Source of the DNA: Streptomyces gilvus
GTDB lineage: Bacteria; Actinomycetota; Actinomycetes; Streptomycetales; Streptomycetaceae
Reading direction: 5' to 3'
Length of the DNA stretch: 64,000 nt
NCBI RefSeq assembly: GCF_022513565.1
Contig: NZ_JAKWBE010000013.1
Coordinates: 62,001-126,000, forward strand
The position numbers and the translations under genes are program-made. Numbering within the stretch: the first letter of the stretch is position 1; each line of letters opens with the position of its first letter. This document shows positions 62,703 to 64,000 of the stretch, in pieces. The notes under the pieces are model-generated. The model worked only from the letters and a program-made list of their open reading frames with translations. It had not been told where the DNA came from and ran no database searches.

Positions 62703-62712
62703 GACAGCTGTC
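62703..62712. promoter_or_regulatory. Candidate operator for the proline regulator
   Basis: GACAGCTGTC, a perfect 10-bp palindrome in the 146-bp divergent region, 70 bp before the proline dehydrogenase start. Confidence 0.4.
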
Positions 62713-62781
62713 GATGGCCCACGATCGGGGGGATCCTTAGGTTTCACGGTGGTTCTATCTGCTGGTTTGTGGAGGTGCCCC

Positions 62782-63708
62782 GTGCTGGGTCCCGTGATTC
62801 TTGCCGCGTCGCGCAGCGACCGGATGCGACGTCTGATCTCGGCGGCCCCGGTGACCAAGCAGGTCGTCGAGCGCTTCATCCCGGGCGAGACGGTCGACGA
62901 GATCGTGCCGATCGTCCGTGACCTCACGTCCAGGGGTCTGGAGCTGACCATGGACGTCGTCGGCGAGGACATCACCCGGCCCGAGCAGGCCGCCGCCGCC
63001 CGGGACGCCTATCTGGCGCTCGTCGACCGGCTGAAGGAGCTGGAGCTCGGCACCCGCGCGGAGATGTCCGTGAAGCTGTCGATGTTCGGGCAGGCCCTGG
63101 ACAACGGCCACGAGCTGGCCCTGGCCAACATCCGGCCCGTCGTCGAGGCCGCCGCCGCCATCGGGACGACCGTCACGCTCGACGCGGAGGACCACACCAC
63201 CCTCGACTCGATGTTCGCCATCCACGAGGAGCTGCGGCAGGACTTCCCGCAGACCGGCTGCGTGATCCAGGCCTACCTCTTCCGCACCGAGGCCGACGCC
63301 CGCCGGCTCGCCGCGGCCGGCAGCCGGGTGCGGCTGGTCAAGGGCGCGTACAAGGAGCCCGCCGAGGTCGCGTACCAGCGGAAGCACGAGATCGACAAGG
63401 CGTACGTGCGGATCCTGAAGATCCTCATGGAGGGCGAGGGGTACCCGATGGTCGGCTCCCACGACCCGCGCCTGATCGCCATCGCCCAGGAACTCGCCCA
63501 CCGCGCCGGCCGCAAGCGGGACGAGTACGAGTTCCAGATGCTGTACGGCATCCGGAGCGACGAGCACCTGCGCCTGGCCGCCGAGGGCCACCGCATGCGC
63601 GTCTACACCGCCTACGGCACCGACTGGTACGGCTACTTCATGCGCCGCCTCGCCGAGAAGCCGGCGAACCTGCGGTTCTTCGTCCGCAGCATGGTCAGCA
63701 CGGGCTGA
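62782..63708 (+). CDS. Proline dehydrogenase (monofunctional PRODH)
   Basis: A 308-residue FAD-dependent enzyme that oxidises proline to pyrroline-5-carboxylate. TIM-barrel segments: LTMDVVGEDITRPEQAAAA, EMSVKLSMFGQ, TVTLDAEDHTTLDSMF, VRLVKGAYKEPAEVAYQ. The C-terminus YGTDWYGYFMRRLAEKPANL carries the Tyr and Arg pair that binds the substrate carboxylate. GTG 62782 with GGAGGTG close upstream. The P5C dehydrogenase follows after 50 bp; the PucR-like regulator is divergent. Confidence 0.95.
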   Translation: MLGPVILAASRSDRMRRLISAAPVTKQVVERFIPGETVDEIVPIVRDLTSRGLELTMDVVGEDITRPEQAAAARDAYLALVDRLKELELGTRAEMSVKLSMFGQALDNGHELALANIRPVVEAAAAIGTTVTLDAEDHTTLDSMFAIHEELRQDFPQTGCVIQAYLFRTEADARRLAAAGSRVRLVKGAYKEPAEVAYQRKHEIDKAYVRILKILMEGEGYPMVGSHDPRLIAIAQELAHRAGRKRDEYEFQMLYGIRSDEHLRLAAEGHRMRVYTAYGTDWYGYFMRRLAEKPANLRFFVRSMVSTG

Positions 63709-63758
63709 GCCCATCCCCGCTCGCAACACCCGCTCAACATCAAGGAGTTACGGATCCC

Positions 63759-64000
63759 ATGGACGCTGTGACCCAGGTCCCCGCCCCCGTCAACGAGCCG
63801 GTGCACGGCTACGCCCCCGGTACGCCCGAGCGGGCCCGGCTGGAGGCGAGGCTCAAGGAACTGGCCGAGAACCCGATCGAGCTGCCCATGACCATCGGCG
63901 GCGAGAAGCGGCTCGGCGGCGGTGAGCGCTTCGAGGTCGTGCAGCCGCACAACCACAAGGCCGTCATCGGCACCGGCGCGCACGCCACCCAGCAGGACGC
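63759..64000 (+). CDS. pruA: 1-pyrroline-5-carboxylate dehydrogenase, N-terminal part
   Basis: The first 80 codons, running off the right edge. It starts MDAVTQVPAPVNEPVHGYAP and has the N-terminal segment ERARLEARLKELAENPIELP followed by TIGGEKRLGGGERFEVVQPH, typical of P5C dehydrogenases. AAGGAG lies 11 bases before ATG 63759. It converts the product of proline dehydrogenase to glutamate with NAD, completing proline catabolism. Confidence 0.93.
   Translation, partial: MDAVTQVPAPVNEPVHGYAPGTPERARLEARLKELAENPIELPMTIGGEKRLGGGERFEVVQPHNHKAVIGTGAHATQQD

Overview
The window is a piece of high-GC actinobacterial chromosome, almost certainly Streptomyces. Third codon positions are overwhelmingly G or C, GTG starts are common, and long false ORFs appear in every frame. 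Gene content and order (gcvT, sseB pair, oligopeptide ABC transporter, mnmA, ligA, gatCAB, ilvBNC, serA, proline dehydrogenase) match what I recall of the S. coelicolor SCO5472-SCO5520 core region. That match is from memory and was not searched. No transposase, integrase, phage gene, CRISPR array, rRNA or tRNA was recognised. This looks like core chromosome rather than an accessory island.

Layout. 1-700: start of gcvT (minus strand) behind a tandem glycine riboswitch. 0.8-3.3 kb: a P-loop protein and two SseB-family proteins. 3.6-10 kb: a five-gene peptide ABC transporter closed by a 22-bp-stem terminator. 10-19.3 kb: M1 peptidase, TRIC-like channel, membrane esterase, thioesterase, divergent DinB-like/WYL-regulator pair, small lipoprotein, TetR with small membrane proteins, cysteine desulfurase. 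19.2-28.6 kb: Tat-exported multicopper oxidase, amidase, the tRNA thiolase mnmA, hydrolase, DUF427, LOG-like protein, SDR, MetE-like protein and ligA. 28.8-36.5 kb: the c-di-GMP protein RmdB, a TetR/DUF4267/cupin group with its own operators, and gatC-gatA-small membrane protein-gatB. 36.5-45.1 kb: methyltransferase, MMPL transporter, acetyltransferase, small proteins and a large LuxR-type (LAL) ATPase regulator. 45.1-49.1 kb: PQQ-type sugar dehydrogenase lipoprotein, a degenerate tandem repeat array of about 68-bp units, aldo/keto reductase and a 2-hydroxyacid dehydrogenase. 49.5-58.1 kb: a second GGDEF/EAL protein (CdgE-like), then the branched-chain amino acid genes ilvB-ilvN-ilvC with a leader-peptide attenuator, and serA. 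58.1-64 kb: MFS exporter with divergent TetR, a PucR/CdaR-like regulator carrying a 270-residue glycine-rich insertion, proline dehydrogenase and the start of P5C dehydrogenase.

Functional links. gcvT, serA and ilvBNC serve one-carbon, serine and branched-chain amino acid metabolism. Two of these loci carry RNA control: a glycine riboswitch, and a leader peptide rich in Ile, Leu and Val codons followed by a terminator with a T run. Cysteine desulfurase and MnmA form a tRNA-thiolation pathway. GatCAB makes Gln-tRNA(Gln) and Asn-tRNA(Asn) by transamidation. The last three genes form a proline-to-glutamate pathway with its likely regulator. RmdB and the CdgE-like protein are both c-di-GMP enzymes about 20 kb apart.

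For anything undescribed, the best candidates are: (1) the repeat array at about 46415-47035, with nine units and regularly placed CGATCG palindromes; (2) the glycine-rich, 36-residue-repeat insertion inside the middle domain of the regulator at 60653-62635; (3) the long three-part hairpin just upstream of gatC at 32780-32856; (4) the small conserved-looking membrane protein wedged between gatA and gatB.
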